Translations under genes and position numbers: made by a program
Source: Dinoroseobacter sp042096155
GTDB taxonomy: Bacteria > Pseudomonadota > Alphaproteobacteria > Rhodobacterales > Rhodobacteraceae
Direction of reading: 5' to 3'
DNA: 26,995 bases
Assembly: GCA_042096155.1 (NCBI GenBank)
Contig: JBELMC010000034.1
Span: 1 to 26,995, forward strand
Shown: piece after piece, positions 7,036 through 15,286 of the stretch
Position numbering within the stretch: position 1 is the stretch's first letter
Layout: each line of letters starts with the position of its first letter
The notes under the pieces: model-generated
What the model saw: only the letters and a program-made list of their open reading frames with translations
What the model was told of the DNA's origin: nothing
Database searches by the model: none

Positions 7036-8244
7036 TCAAAGGCCATGGGGTTTGGCCAATAGCGCAGCAGCCGCGCCAACACCGCCCGGGTTATGCGGAA
7101 TATTTACAGCGGAAAGACCCGATTCAATTGATCCAAGCATCCCGAGAATCATATGCGCATTGACGTGCCCCATATGGCCGACCCGGAAAAACCCGTGCCA
7201 TTCTGGCTCGGTTGGCAATGCCATGCCAAGACCAATGCCGAGCGTGACCCCAGTTGTCTGTTCCAGCCAGCGCCGCAGCTCGGTCGCTTTTGGCGCAACT
7301 GTATGCACCGCCGTTACAGCATGACTGCGTTTGGTGCGGTCTGCGACGTTCAGCTCAACGCCGCCCTCGACGGCCCATGTTTCGAACGCAGTCCAAACCG
7401 CTTGTGCCAGCCGTGCTTGACGCGCCCAAGCGGCCTTGAGCCCTTCTTCGTGCACCAAGATCGTCAACGCCTCGCGCAAACCGTACAGATGATGGGTCGG
7501 GGCTGTCCCGCACCAAAACTGATAAAAATCCTCCGGAGCAACCCGGGTTGTCCAATCCCAATACATCGATACACGTGTCAAGCGAGCCCTGGCCTGTACG
7601 GCCTTGTCATTGAAAAACACGAAACTGATCCCGGCTGGGGTCATCAGACCTTTTTGGCTGCCCGTGACCATGACATCGACACCCCATGCGTCCATCTCGA
7701 ACCGGTCGACACCGAGGCTGGCGATGCAATCGACCATCAGCAACGCCGGGTGGTTGGCCGCATCAATCATAGTTCGCAATCCAGCGATATCGTTCAGCAC
7801 TGAGGTCGAAGTGTCGACATGCACGGCCAATATCGCTGTGATCTTATGGGAGGTATCGGCCTGCAATGCAGCTGCGACCTGTGTCAGATCAATATCGGTT
7901 TGTTTACCGAAATCAATTGTTTCAACATTTACGCCGAGATGCGACGCCATCTCGCCCCAGCCAATACAAAAACGACCCGTGGCCAGCACAAGCACCGTGT
8001 CTCCGGGCTGGACGGTGTTCGACAATGCCGCTTCCCAGGCAGCGTGGCCATTGCCGATATAAATCGCAACCTGATGTTCTGTGCGTGCCACAGCCTTCAA
8101 GTCTGTGCAGATGCCATCCATCATCTCGACCAGCTCGCCTTCGTAAATATTTGGCGAGGCGCGGTGCATGGCCTGCAATACCCGATCGGGCATGACCGAA
8201 GGCCCTGGAATGGCCAAGTAAGAACGTCCGTTAGACAAAGTCAT
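7036..8244 (-). CDS. Serine/alanine-glyoxylate-type aminotransferase (class V)
   Basis: A complete 402-residue class V PLP aminotransferase of the alanine-glyoxylate / serine-glyoxylate / serine-pyruvate group. Visible are the start LAIPGPSVMPDRVLQAM, GNGHAAWEAAL, LMVDCIASLGVDRFEMDAWG with the PLP-ring Asp, and VTGSQKGLMTPAG with the Schiff-base lysine (Lys198). The C-terminal FFRVGHMGHVN is the usual substrate-arginine segment. Length is typical for the family. ATG 8244 is preceded by GAAGGGG. Likely reactions are transfer between glyoxylate and serine or alanine in C2/photorespiration-type or serine-cycle metabolism, or a purine-degradation variant such as PucG; I cannot choose. It is divergent from ygfZ, with 128 bases between the starts. 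Confidence 0.88.
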   Translation of the reverse strand: MTLSNGRSYLAIPGPSVMPDRVLQAMHRASPNIYEGELVEMMDGICTDLKAVARTEHQVAIYIGNGHAAWEAALSNTVQPGDTVLVLATGRFCIGWGEMASHLGVNVETIDFGKQTDIDLTQVAAALQADTSHKITAILAVHVDTSTSVLNDIAGLRTMIDAANHPALLMVDCIASLGVDRFEMDAWGVDVMVTGSQKGLMTPAGISFVFFNDKAVQARARLTRVSMYWDWTTRVAPEDFYQFWCGTAPTHHLYGLREALTILVHEEGLKAAWARQARLAQAVWTAFETWAVEGGVELNVADRTKRSHAVTAVHTVAPKATELRRWLEQTTGVTLGIGLGMALPTEPEWHGFFRVGHMGHVNAHMILGMLGSIESGLSAVNIPHNPGGVGAAAALLAKPHGL

Positions 8245-8372
8245 GGGGGCCCCTTCAAAAATGCTTTAATGTTAGGTATGGCGCGTTCCGATGCAGGTCA
8301 ATGATACAACAGGCCCGCAGTATTCCACATGTCGCAATGTCCTACAGGCACAGTGTGAAAAAGGAGCAGCCG

Positions 8373-9143
8373 ATGTCGTCTCTTTCCGCAGATCTTGATC
8401 CAACGCGTTGTGTTTTGCGTTTGCAGGGGCCGGATAATCTGCATTTCTTGCAGGGTTTGGTGACCAATGATGTAGAGAGAATATCCTCTGGCCCGGTCTA
8501 TGCCGCAATGCTGACCCCGCAGGGAAAATATATCGCGGACTTCTTGATGCTGGCCGATGGCGACGCTGTCTTGATGGATGTGGATAAATCCGTCGCCGCC
8601 GGTTTGATGCAACGTCTGGCTATGTATAAACTGCGCGCGGATGTGTAGATATCCGAGACCTCGCTTTCAGTGATCAGGGGCCTTGGAGACCCGCCTCAGG
8701 GGGCCGTTTTTGATCCGCGACACTCAAAGCTGGGCTGGCGTCTCTATGGCCTCGATCTGCCACAATATACCCCTGCAAGCATTGATTGGACCGCGTTGTA
8801 TGTGGCCCATGCCATCCCAACAACCGGCCTCGAGCTGGCCACAAATGACAGTTATATCCTAGAATACGGCTTTGAACGTCTCAACGGGGTCGATTTTCGG
8901 AAAGGCTGTTATGTCGGCCAAGAAGTCACGGCCCGGATGCATCACAAGACAACATTGAAAAAAGGCCTTTGCAGGGTCAAGATCAATGGCGCGTCAAAGC
9001 CCGGCACACAAATCACAGCAGACGGAAAACCCGTCGGAACATTGCATTCTGTGTCTAATGGATACGCCTTGGCATATCTGCGTTTCGATCGGGCCACTGG
9101 TGACATGCAAGCCGGGACAGCGACTGTCAGTGTCATAACGTAA
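8373..9143 (+). pseudogene. ygfZ: ygfZ folate-binding iron-sulfur protein, interrupted by an in-frame TAG
   Basis: YgfZ (IBA57/CAF17-like) is a cytosolic tetrahydrofolate-binding protein that helps keep Fe-S enzymes such as MiaB active. The frame begins at ATG 8373 behind AAAAAGGAG and reads VLRLQGPDNLHFLQGLVTND, then LTPQGKYIADFLM. At 8646-8648 there is a TAG after LAMYKLRADV. The same frame continues without any further stop to 9143, including the family signature RKGCYVGQEVTARMHHK and a normal C-terminus. Without the stop it would be 256 residues, normal for the family. A single base change accounts for the break. It could be a real null mutation, a sequencing error, or very weakly tolerated read-through. 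A GTG restart at 8670 would miss the N-terminal domain. Confidence 0.9.
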
Positions 9144-9211
9144 GATGGGGCGGCTCGTCTTTGTGCCGCTCGCTGTCGCGTCGGTCAGTGCTCGACGGTC
9201 CGAAAACCTGT

Positions 9212-9775
9212 TCACGCGCGCTCAGAATAGTCCATGGTCTCGGTGTTTACGATGATACTCTCGTCTTGTCCGACAAATGGCGGCACCATTACTTTGACGC
9301 CATTTTCCAAAATAGCGGGCTTGAAGCTGTTGGCGGCTGTCTGACCTTTGACGACCGGTTCGGTTTCTACGATCTTGCATGTGACCTTTTGCGGCAAAGT
9401 CGCGTTTAGGGCTTCGTCTTCGTAGAATTCGACAACGATGGTCATCCCATCTTGCAAGAACGGACGACGTTCACCAAGCAGATCCGCAGGAAGTTCGATC
9501 TGGTCATAGGTCTCTGTGTCCATGAACACCAGCATGCCGTCATTCTCGTATAAGAATTGCTGGTCTTTCTGCTCCAGACGGACACGTTCGACCTTGTCAG
9601 CTGATCGGAATCTTTCATTCAACTTTGAACCATTGCGCAGGTTGCGCAGTTCAACCTGTGCAAAGGCGCCACCTTTGCCGGGTTTTACGTGATCTACTTT
9701 TACCGCCGCCCAAAGCCCTCCATTGTGTTCCAGCACGTTGCCGGGTCTAATTTCATTTCCGTTGATTTTGGGCAT
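9212..9775 (-). CDS. efp: Elongation factor P
   Basis: EF-P binds the ribosome and speeds peptide-bond formation at proline runs. The 187-residue product (start at 9775, MPKINGNEIRPGNVLEH) has the three-domain length of the family. The functional loop VKPGKGGAF carries the conserved lysine, Lys34, the residue that is modified in many bacteria. Later segments QQFLYENDGMLVFMDTETYD and VVKGQTAANSFKPAILENG match domain II and III. A longer frame to 9790 adds five residues and lacks family support. The ribosome site is weak. It is convergent with ygfZ (68 bases between stops) and divergent from the DUF6280-like gene. Confidence 0.97.
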   Translation of the reverse strand: MPKINGNEIRPGNVLEHNGGLWAAVKVDHVKPGKGGAFAQVELRNLRNGSKLNERFRSADKVERVRLEQKDQQFLYENDGMLVFMDTETYDQIELPADLLGERRPFLQDGMTIVVEFYEDEALNATLPQKVTCKIVETEPVVKGQTAANSFKPAILENGVKVMVPPFVGQDESIIVNTETMDYSERA

Positions 9776-9876
9776 GTCGTGAAACCACACTAAAAGGTTG
9801 AAATGATGCTGGAGTCGGCTATATCCCGGGGATGGCGATGAGACAAGGTAAATGCCTCGTACGGCGAGTTAAAGGT

Positions 9877-9891
9877 ATGCATATTTTGCAT
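9877..9891. promoter_or_regulatory. Small inverted repeat in the efp / DUF6280-like divergent gap
   Basis: ATGCA at 9877-9881 and TGCAT at 9887-9891 form a 5-5-5 inverted repeat in the roughly 210-base gap between two divergent starts. The position is right for a regulatory site, but the arms are short and chance is a fair alternative. Confidence 0.25.
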
Positions 9892-9986
9892 GGGTGGTAT
9901 TCCGAGAACGCAATATCGAATCGATAAGAAAAAGGCATATTGCGCGGCACGCCGAAAAGACAAGAGCAATAATAGAGGACCCCATC

Positions 9987-10301
9987 ATGGCGGATTTTGT
10001 GGACGCGTCTGCATTCAACTTCGAACAAGGTCAGCGGGCACGCAAGCTTTTTGCAGCCGTGGTTCTGGCTGCACTGGATGATGCCATTGCAGACGACAAG
10101 AAATTTGGTAACGGCCCTGAGCAGATTGCCCGTTGGGCCCGCTCTCGTGATGGACGTGAGGTTTTGTCATGCGCGGGCATTGACCCGAATGAGCGCGTTG
10201 TCTCTGGCCTGATGACCTTTGTCGGCCAGGGGGTACGGACCTCAGTGGCGCTGTCTCGCGAAGAGTCAGAGCGTCGGAACCAGCGGGCCGAAGCCGCTTA
10301 A
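9987..10301 (+). CDS. DUF6280-like small conserved protein
   Basis: A 104-residue, mostly helical cytoplasmic protein with no signal peptide or membrane segment. ATG 9987 is preceded by AGAGGA; a longer frame from 9894 has no ribosome site. The sequence FNFEQGQRARKLFAAVVLAA, then DDAIADDKKFGNGPEQIARW, ARSRDGREVLSCAGIDPNER and RTSVALSREESERR resembles, from memory, the DUF6280 proteins that are common and very well conserved among roseobacters. Function is not known. It stands alone, with its own likely promoter region and a strong terminator at 10325-10356, so it is a single-gene unit. High conservation with a monocistronic arrangement hints at a basic cellular role, which is inference. Confidence 0.8.
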   Translation: MADFVDASAFNFEQGQRARKLFAAVVLAALDDAIADDKKFGNGPEQIARWARSRDGREVLSCAGIDPNERVVSGLMTFVGQGVRTSVALSREESERRNQRAEAA

Positions 10302-10324
10302 TAAATTTTGGTATCTGAAAGGAC

Positions 10325-10356
10325 GGCGTGTCCTACCGTTTGGCACGCCTTTTTTT
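10325..10356 (+). terminator. Rho-independent terminator of the DUF6280-like gene
   Basis: GGCGTG at 10325-10330 pairs with CACGCC at 10344-10349, extended by a wobble and a C-G pair inside, and is followed by seven T at 10350-10356. It starts 23 bases after the stop codon. Confidence 0.85.
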
Positions 10357-10639
10357 GGGGGACGTCGGAAAAAAGTCGACCCGCTTTGGGCCTTTCAAAG
10401 CTCCATCGGGATCACTCGTGCGAGAATCGTGTGCCTTGTGGTGGCGTTGTATCTCGTTTCAAAAAATAATTTCTTGTGCCATTGGAACGGCCAGAAAAGC
10501 CTAGCCCACCGACATACAGAAATCCGGCGAAACTGCTCCGCACAGGGTGCCGTTGTCAAACGCGCTGTCGAAGGGTGCCTGAAGAAAGCCGCATCAAATC
10601 AGACGGGCAGGTGCATTCACGACGCGCCCGAGCGAGAGC
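10357..10639. other. Gap after the terminator, no gene recognised
   Basis: About 283 bases between the terminator and the end of the PopZ-like gene. A plus-strand frame runs through (10219-10710) but resembles nothing and overlaps real genes on both sides. In many alphaproteobacteria valS lies downstream of the PopZ-like gene; no trace of it is visible here. Confidence 0.35.
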
Positions 10640-11641
10640 TTAGCCCAGATCACGGGTTTCAAGAGCGCGGTAAATCTCGCGCCGAACAAGTTTGCGCATA
10701 TTCCGCGTGATCCGCTCGCCCAGCGGCCCCTGCAGTTCTGTGCGCACAATATCTGCCACCATTTGGCGCAACTTATCTTCGTCCGACACGGTATTGGGCT
10801 TTGTCTGAGGTGCGGCTTGTGCCACCAATTCGGCGCTGTATTTTTCCAAACTGGTCCGAATGACATTTTCGATCATGCTCAGCGGTACCATTTGCGGATC
10901 AGATACGGCATCTTGCGCTGCAGGGGTTTTCGGTGTCGGATTGACCGGCTCTCCCTCAGTGGGATCTGGCTGTTCCAAATTGTTTTTCGCAGCAGACCCA
11001 CCCTTTGGCTGCGGCGCGCGGCGCATCGCAGTGTCCGAGGCGATCGCTGCTGCACGGGCAGCTGTTTTACGCCGACGCTCTGCGCGGGCTTGGCGCGCTC
11101 GGGCACGTTCGTCCAGACTTGGCCGATCAGATTGCGCGACCTCAGCTGTTGCCGAGCCAGACAGCTCCGCTGTCGTGTCTGCATCCTCGGCCTGATTGAT
11201 ATGTCCCGTGGCCTTATCTCGTCGCGTTTCCGCAGCAGGGCGCGCCGGTCGCGCTGTCTTGGCTGGCACGTCGGCCTGAGAGGAAGGTGCAGATGAACGT
11301 CTCGACGATGGAGGCGCGACCGAAGGTTCTGAATCAGGCGGCGTATTCTCCAGCCAGCGTTCGATATCTTCGACCAGATAATCATCTGTCAGCAACAATT
11401 TGGCCCGGGTGGCGCGGTCGGCCGGTTTGGAACGCGTATGTTGATCTGGCTCGGCTGAACGCCCGGCGGAATCGACCCTTGTGCCGGCTTCCCAACCCTT
11501 GTCGCCGGATAAATACGGCTCGACTGGTTTTGCCGAGACGGCTTCGCGCATATCCGGTATCCGCTCGGTCTCTTCCGACACGAGACGGCGGATAGAGGCC
11601 AGAACGTCCTCCATGCTCTCTTCTCGTGCCGCCTTTGCCAT
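10640..11641 (-). CDS. PopZ-like / DUF2497 family protein
   Basis: The 333-residue product begins with AREESMEDVLASIRRLVSEE, the short N-terminal helix typical of DUF2497/PopZ proteins, then has a long Pro-, Ala-, Arg- and Ser-rich low-complexity middle (about residues 35-235) and a helical C-terminus DKLRQMVADIVRTELQGPLG followed by ERITRNMRKLVRREIYRAL. In Caulobacter, PopZ forms a polar matrix that anchors chromosome and signalling proteins. In Rhodobacteraceae this longer variant is usually left hypothetical; the ends fit but the polar role is not shown. It lies 107 bases after tolC in the same direction, as in many alphaproteobacteria. The middle contains an interesting coiled-coil-like ARARQARAERRRKTAARAAA stretch. 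Confidence 0.75.
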   Translation of the reverse strand: MAKAAREESMEDVLASIRRLVSEETERIPDMREAVSAKPVEPYLSGDKGWEAGTRVDSAGRSAEPDQHTRSKPADRATRAKLLLTDDYLVEDIERWLENTPPDSEPSVAPPSSRRSSAPSSQADVPAKTARPARPAAETRRDKATGHINQAEDADTTAELSGSATAEVAQSDRPSLDERARARQARAERRRKTAARAAAIASDTAMRRAPQPKGGSAAKNNLEQPDPTEGEPVNPTPKTPAAQDAVSDPQMVPLSMIENVIRTSLEKYSAELVAQAAPQTKPNTVSDEDKLRQMVADIVRTELQGPLGERITRNMRKLVRREIYRALETRDLG

Positions 11642-11748
11642 CGTTAAACCCTTGTCACGTCCAAGCTTTTCACTGCTGTCTTACATCCAAAACATATACC
11701 AAAGGTTTCCCACCTCGCAAGAGACCGAGGCCGGGCCGCAATATGGTG

Positions 11749-13125
11749 TCAATCCCGGCCGATGCTGCTTAGAACACGATCAAGTTGTGCGCCGCGCAGG
11801 GATGTTTCAGGCGCGTCTTTGACTTCGTTATAGTACACGCTGGGATCGTAGGTGGGGATACCGAGGCCAAGATGTTGAACCGTTAGAAGCCCCATGGCTT
11901 GCAGCAACGTATAGACCGCCAAAACCGAGTCGGCTTCGGCCGTGATCCGAGCGGTCCGCGCATCTAACAAATCCTGTTCGGCGTTCAAAACGTCCAAAGT
12001 TGTCCGAGCGCCGAGCGTCGCCTCTTCGCGCACCCCGCGAAACGCCACCGTGGCAGAGCGTATTTGCTGCTCACTTGCTTCAATTTGCGACCGCGCCACT
12101 TGGACTTGGTACCACGCATTGGCCACCGAACGTCGCACGGATCTAACCTGCTGCGCCAAAACGGCACGCGACGCGTCGATTTGTGCCACCGCTTGGCGGT
12201 ATCTGGCGCTGATCTGGCCGCCCGAATAAATCGGGCCGCTTAAAGACAGGTTCAGCGTCGAAGTTGTCGAGTCAACACCAACCGCCCGCGACACAGATGC
12301 ACTGCCGTTCAAAGTTGGCAGGATCGATTGCTGACTGGCTTCGGCGCTCAACTCATTGGCCCGAATAGTGTGCTGTGCCTGCATGATCAATGGGTGGCTG
12401 CGCACGGCGATCGCTTGGGCTTGGTCTAGCGTATCAGCAGTGCCCGGCGCATGCGGCGGCGCCTCAAGATCGCCAGGATAGTGGCCCACAACCGCGCGGT
12501 AAAACTCGCGAGATGTCGCAAAGCTGCCTTCAGCTGCGACCAAATTCGCTTGCGCCTGCGCCAGCCGTGCATCCGCCAAAGCAACATCGGTGCGTGTGAC
12601 CTCGCCCACTTCGAACCTATCTTCGGCGGCGCGCAATTGCTCTGAGATCAGACGCACGTTGTTTTGTCGCAACGCGACCGTTTCCGCGGCCGAACGCACC
12701 TGGGTGAAGGCAGTCGCTGCGTCCAGCAAAACGGATTGTTCGACATTCAACAGTGCAAAACGGGTCGCCAAAACGGTCTCTTTGGCGCCCTCTGCCGCGA
12801 GTTTCGAGCGCCCGAAATCCCAAAGCAACATCGACGCCGACAGCTCGGCAGTTGTCGAATGTGAGACGACATTTGAGGCCTGTCGGCGGCTTTGGGCTAA
12901 GGTGTAATTGACAATGGGACGCAATGCGCTGACCGCAACGGCGACATTTTCATCTTGAACGCGCAACAACGCACGGTTCTGTTCGAGCAGATCAGAAGAA
13001 CGGTAAGCCCCCGTGAATGCATCGGCTAACGTTTCGGCTTGAGCCACACCCCCAACAAAACAATTATATACACCAAGCCAAACCAAGGCGGCAGCCTGAA
13101 AGACCCTATTATCGAATCGTACCAC
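11749..13125 (-). CDS. tolC: TolC-family outer-membrane efflux/secretion channel
   Basis: A 458-residue outer-membrane protein forming the trimeric exit duct used by type I secretion and RND-type pumps. A signal peptide is seen at about residues 1-30 (ends GGVAQA before ETLADAF). The mature part shows the internal duplication of OEP domains: coiled-coil helices around ENRALLRVQDENVAVAVSAL and, in the second half, SHPLIMQAQHTIRANELSAE, with GPIYSGGQISARYRQAVAQI and ATLGARTTLDVLNAEQDLLD, the classical TolC signature. Length is normal. It follows pcm by 69 bases and precedes the PopZ-like gene, so the three likely form one transcript. Partners (membrane fusion protein, inner-membrane pump) are not in the window. 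Confidence 0.93.
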   Translation of the reverse strand: MVRFDNRVFQAAALVWLGVYNCFVGGVAQAETLADAFTGAYRSSDLLEQNRALLRVQDENVAVAVSALRPIVNYTLAQSRRQASNVVSHSTTAELSASMLLWDFGRSKLAAEGAKETVLATRFALLNVEQSVLLDAATAFTQVRSAAETVALRQNNVRLISEQLRAAEDRFEVGEVTRTDVALADARLAQAQANLVAAEGSFATSREFYRAVVGHYPGDLEAPPHAPGTADTLDQAQAIAVRSHPLIMQAQHTIRANELSAEASQQSILPTLNGSASVSRAVGVDSTTSTLNLSLSGPIYSGGQISARYRQAVAQIDASRAVLAQQVRSVRRSVANAWYQVQVARSQIEASEQQIRSATVAFRGVREEATLGARTTLDVLNAEQDLLDARTARITAEADSVLAVYTLLQAMGLLTVQHLGLGIPTYDPSVYYNEVKDAPETSLRGAQLDRVLSSIGRD

Positions 13126-13194
13126 GGAATCGCCCCCTGCGCGTTTGCCGTAGTCCTATTAACTATGTCGGATTTGGGCAAGTGATGTCGCGCC

Positions 13195-13848
13195 TCAAAG
13201 TGCGAATTGCTCCGCACGGACGTAACCCGGCAACACCGGAGCGCCTGCATTAAATGACATGCGCCATGAGATTTTTTTGCCTGATTTATGCCCGATACGA
13301 ACTTCGCCCAGCGCCCCTTCGACAAACAGCGCAGCAATCCGTCCACCGTCTTTCAATTGGTCTGCAACGGCTTCAGGCAATATCTCCACGGCTCCTTGTA
13401 AAGTGATCACGTCATAGCGGCCGTGCTGAGGTGCACCCGCCACCAGCGGCGCTTCAATCAGCACAGCATTATCGATCCCTTGGTCCGCAAAATTCGTTTG
13501 TGCCTCTTTTGCAAGATCCACGTCCTCTTCAACCGCAATAACAGCCTCTGCCAGATGCGCGATAACCGCTGACGAATATCCAAGCCCAGTCCCAATATCC
13601 AACACCAGTTCGGTTGGCTGGATATCCAAGGCGTCCAACATCTTTGCCATCGTGCGCGGCGCAAGAATGTCGCGATTCGCCGCCAATGTGAGGTTGGCGT
13701 CTGCATATGCGACGCTTTCTCGGCCATCGGGCACGAAAGCCTCACGGCGCACAGACAAAAAGGCGTCAATGATCGGAAATTTGGTCACGTCAGACGGACG
13801 GACCTGTGTATCAACCATTATCCGACGTTGGGTTGCAAAATCACTCAT
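13195..13848 (-). CDS. pcm: Protein-L-isoaspartate O-methyltransferase family protein
   Basis: A 217-residue SAM-dependent methyltransferase of the PCMT family, which methylates damaged isoaspartyl residues so that they can return to aspartate. The start MSDFATQRRIMVDTQVRPSD at 13848 is typical of the alphaproteobacterial branch found in front of tolC; the frame extends to 13989 without support. SAM motif I is VLDIGTGLGYSS (residues 82-93), with IAVEEDVDLA after it and YDVITLQGAVEILPEAVADQ further on. This tolC-linked branch is divergent from the classical enzyme, so true repair activity is not certain. Lead gene of the pcm-tolC-popZ-like run. Confidence 0.88.
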   Translation of the reverse strand: MSDFATQRRIMVDTQVRPSDVTKFPIIDAFLSVRREAFVPDGRESVAYADANLTLAANRDILAPRTMAKMLDALDIQPTELVLDIGTGLGYSSAVIAHLAEAVIAVEEDVDLAKEAQTNFADQGIDNAVLIEAPLVAGAPQHGRYDVITLQGAVEILPEAVADQLKDGGRIAALFVEGALGEVRIGHKSGKKISWRMSFNAGAPVLPGYVRAEQFAL

Positions 13849-14264
13849 GGCGCATCGCTCTTTTTCCTGTGTCCTCTGTGTTCTTGCCACAAAATACAAG
13901 GTCGCTGCAATGCTGCGGAATGCGGTTGGTCCACGCAGTTCCGTCTCACCAGATCGGAAATCGTCATATGACCTTGCGGAAGCTCTCATTCCTTAGGGCA
14001 TGGGCTGATAACAACCAAATGACGATTGCGACGATTTGGGCTGCTGCGGGGAGAATTACAGGGCAGCGAGAGCTGGGCAGGTTGAGGTGTCGCCCGTTTT
14101 TGAGGCAAGCCACACGCACCGCACTGTGCTGCGGCAGCGCCTTCGCGGGTATTGATTGGTCACGTTCGTCAACGCCAGGTCAAAGCGCGAGACAGCGTCG
14201 CTTGCGCCAAGGCTGCCGAGGTCATGGCGTGCGGGTCGAGTCCCATAATTGGGTGCGTAGCGAG
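13849..14264. other. Intergenic stretch next to the IS3 relic
   Basis: The part nearest 13848 should hold the promoter of the pcm run. The remainder, up to the transposase relic, has fragmentary frames on both strands and no recognisable protein. The end towards 14264 may be further decayed insertion-sequence DNA (the 3' end of the IS3-type element). Confidence 0.3.
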
Positions 14265-14490
14265 ATCGACGCAGCAGGCGTGGTTCGCGGTCCAAGGAGC
14301 GATGAGAGTGCTTTGGGTTGAAGAACACGTTCTGCTTTCCGGCACATGCCTTGGCTTGCGATCCCGTCTCCCAGGCGTGCGGTTAGGCACATTCGTATTT
14401 CAAGGCCCCGCCAGAGCCGTTTGCCAAAGATGGTATCACACAACCATCCCTTGTCATCGATCGAAAGACGCACGCCGGATTTCGGGTGTT
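14265..14490 (-). mobile_element. IS3-family transposase (OrfB) C-terminal relic
   Basis: Two minus-strand frames join to give the last conserved part of an IS3-type DDE transposase. Frame one reads LSIDDKGWLCDTIFGKRLWR, the counterpart of the usual DNVFVERLWRSL; the catalytic Glu of VERLW is Lys here. After one frameshift near 14402, frame two reads KYECA, a TAA stop, then PHAWETGSQAKAC and VFFNPKHSHRSLD, matching the family's KYEcVYLxAWETGSQAKA and FYNxxRPHSSLD. The rest of the element (OrfA, most of OrfB, ends) is not seen. It sits between the pcm run and the DjlA-like run, both on the minus strand. The two-frame motif match makes the family call fairly safe. Confidence 0.78.
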
Positions 14491-14565
14491 GGGCTTCTGG
14501 CGGCTTGGGATTGCCCGCGAACAAAAATGGACCCCTTCCCCATTTTACGTCACCAGGCCCGCGCT

Positions 14566-15255
14566 TTACTCAGCCACTCTGGCTTGAATGCTTTCCCAGG
14601 CGCGGTTGATCGCAATCAATTTACGTTCGGCGATTTTAACCGCCTCTTCGGGCACGCCGCGTGCCAGCATCGCATCGGGGTGAGTGTCACGCACCATCTG
14701 ACGCCAAACTTGTCGAATATCGTCCAGATCCGTTTCAGGATCCACACCCAATAAATCATAGGGGTCGGGCAGCGCATCGGGCACATATTGGGCGCGCAGC
14801 CGGGCAAAACAGCGATCCGTAAGACCGAAAATCTCACCGACCCGGCTCAGAAATACATCTTCGTTGGGATGATACTGTCCATCCGCTATTGCGATGTGGA
14901 ACAGACCTGCCATAAGATCAACCAAAGGGCTTTCATCCGGCGTTCCCGAATACATGCGCGCAATCCGAGTGGCATATTCCTCAAAGCCGGTGACATCCGT
15001 CCGCGCCATGTTGAAGACGCGTGCCGCGTTGGCCTCTTCCGCTGGCGGAATGGTGAAGACCTCGCGAAATGCCGTGACCTCAACGCGCGTGACGATACCA
15101 TCGGCCTTGGCCATCTTGGCTCCCAGTGCGATCACCGCGATTGTGAATGCGACGGAACGCTCTGGCGGCGTACGCAAGCGCTCGAACACTGCCGACAGGC
15201 TTTCGCCTGCCGCCAGGGCCGATAGCGCGTCTGCAATACGGGACCATAATGACAT
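14566..15255 (-). CDS. DjlA-like co-chaperone (TerB domain plus J domain)
   Basis: A 229-residue protein with a TerB-like helical domain at about residues 30-150 (FTIAVIALGAKMAKADGIVT and LFHIAIADGQYHPNEDVFL) and a C-terminal J domain at about 164-229 with DPYDLLGVDPETDLDDIRQV and the HPD tripeptide (His192-Asp194), needed to stimulate DnaK. Unlike enterobacterial DjlA there is no obvious N-terminal membrane anchor; this soluble form is usual in roseobacters. It follows the GNAT gene by 31 bases and is probably in the same transcript. Client proteins are unknown. Confidence 0.88.
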   Translation of the reverse strand: MSLWSRIADALSALAAGESLSAVFERLRTPPERSVAFTIAVIALGAKMAKADGIVTRVEVTAFREVFTIPPAEEANAARVFNMARTDVTGFEEYATRIARMYSGTPDESPLVDLMAGLFHIAIADGQYHPNEDVFLSRVGEIFGLTDRCFARLRAQYVPDALPDPYDLLGVDPETDLDDIRQVWRQMVRDTHPDAMLARGVPEEAVKIAERKLIAINRAWESIQARVAE

Positions 15256-15286
15256 AACCCCAACTTAGACCAAAGGCCGCGCTGCA

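Noticed and set aside
10219..10710. Plus-strand frame of 163 codons after the DUF6280-like gene
   Set aside because: It contains the terminator and overlaps genes on both sides, with no recognisable protein character.
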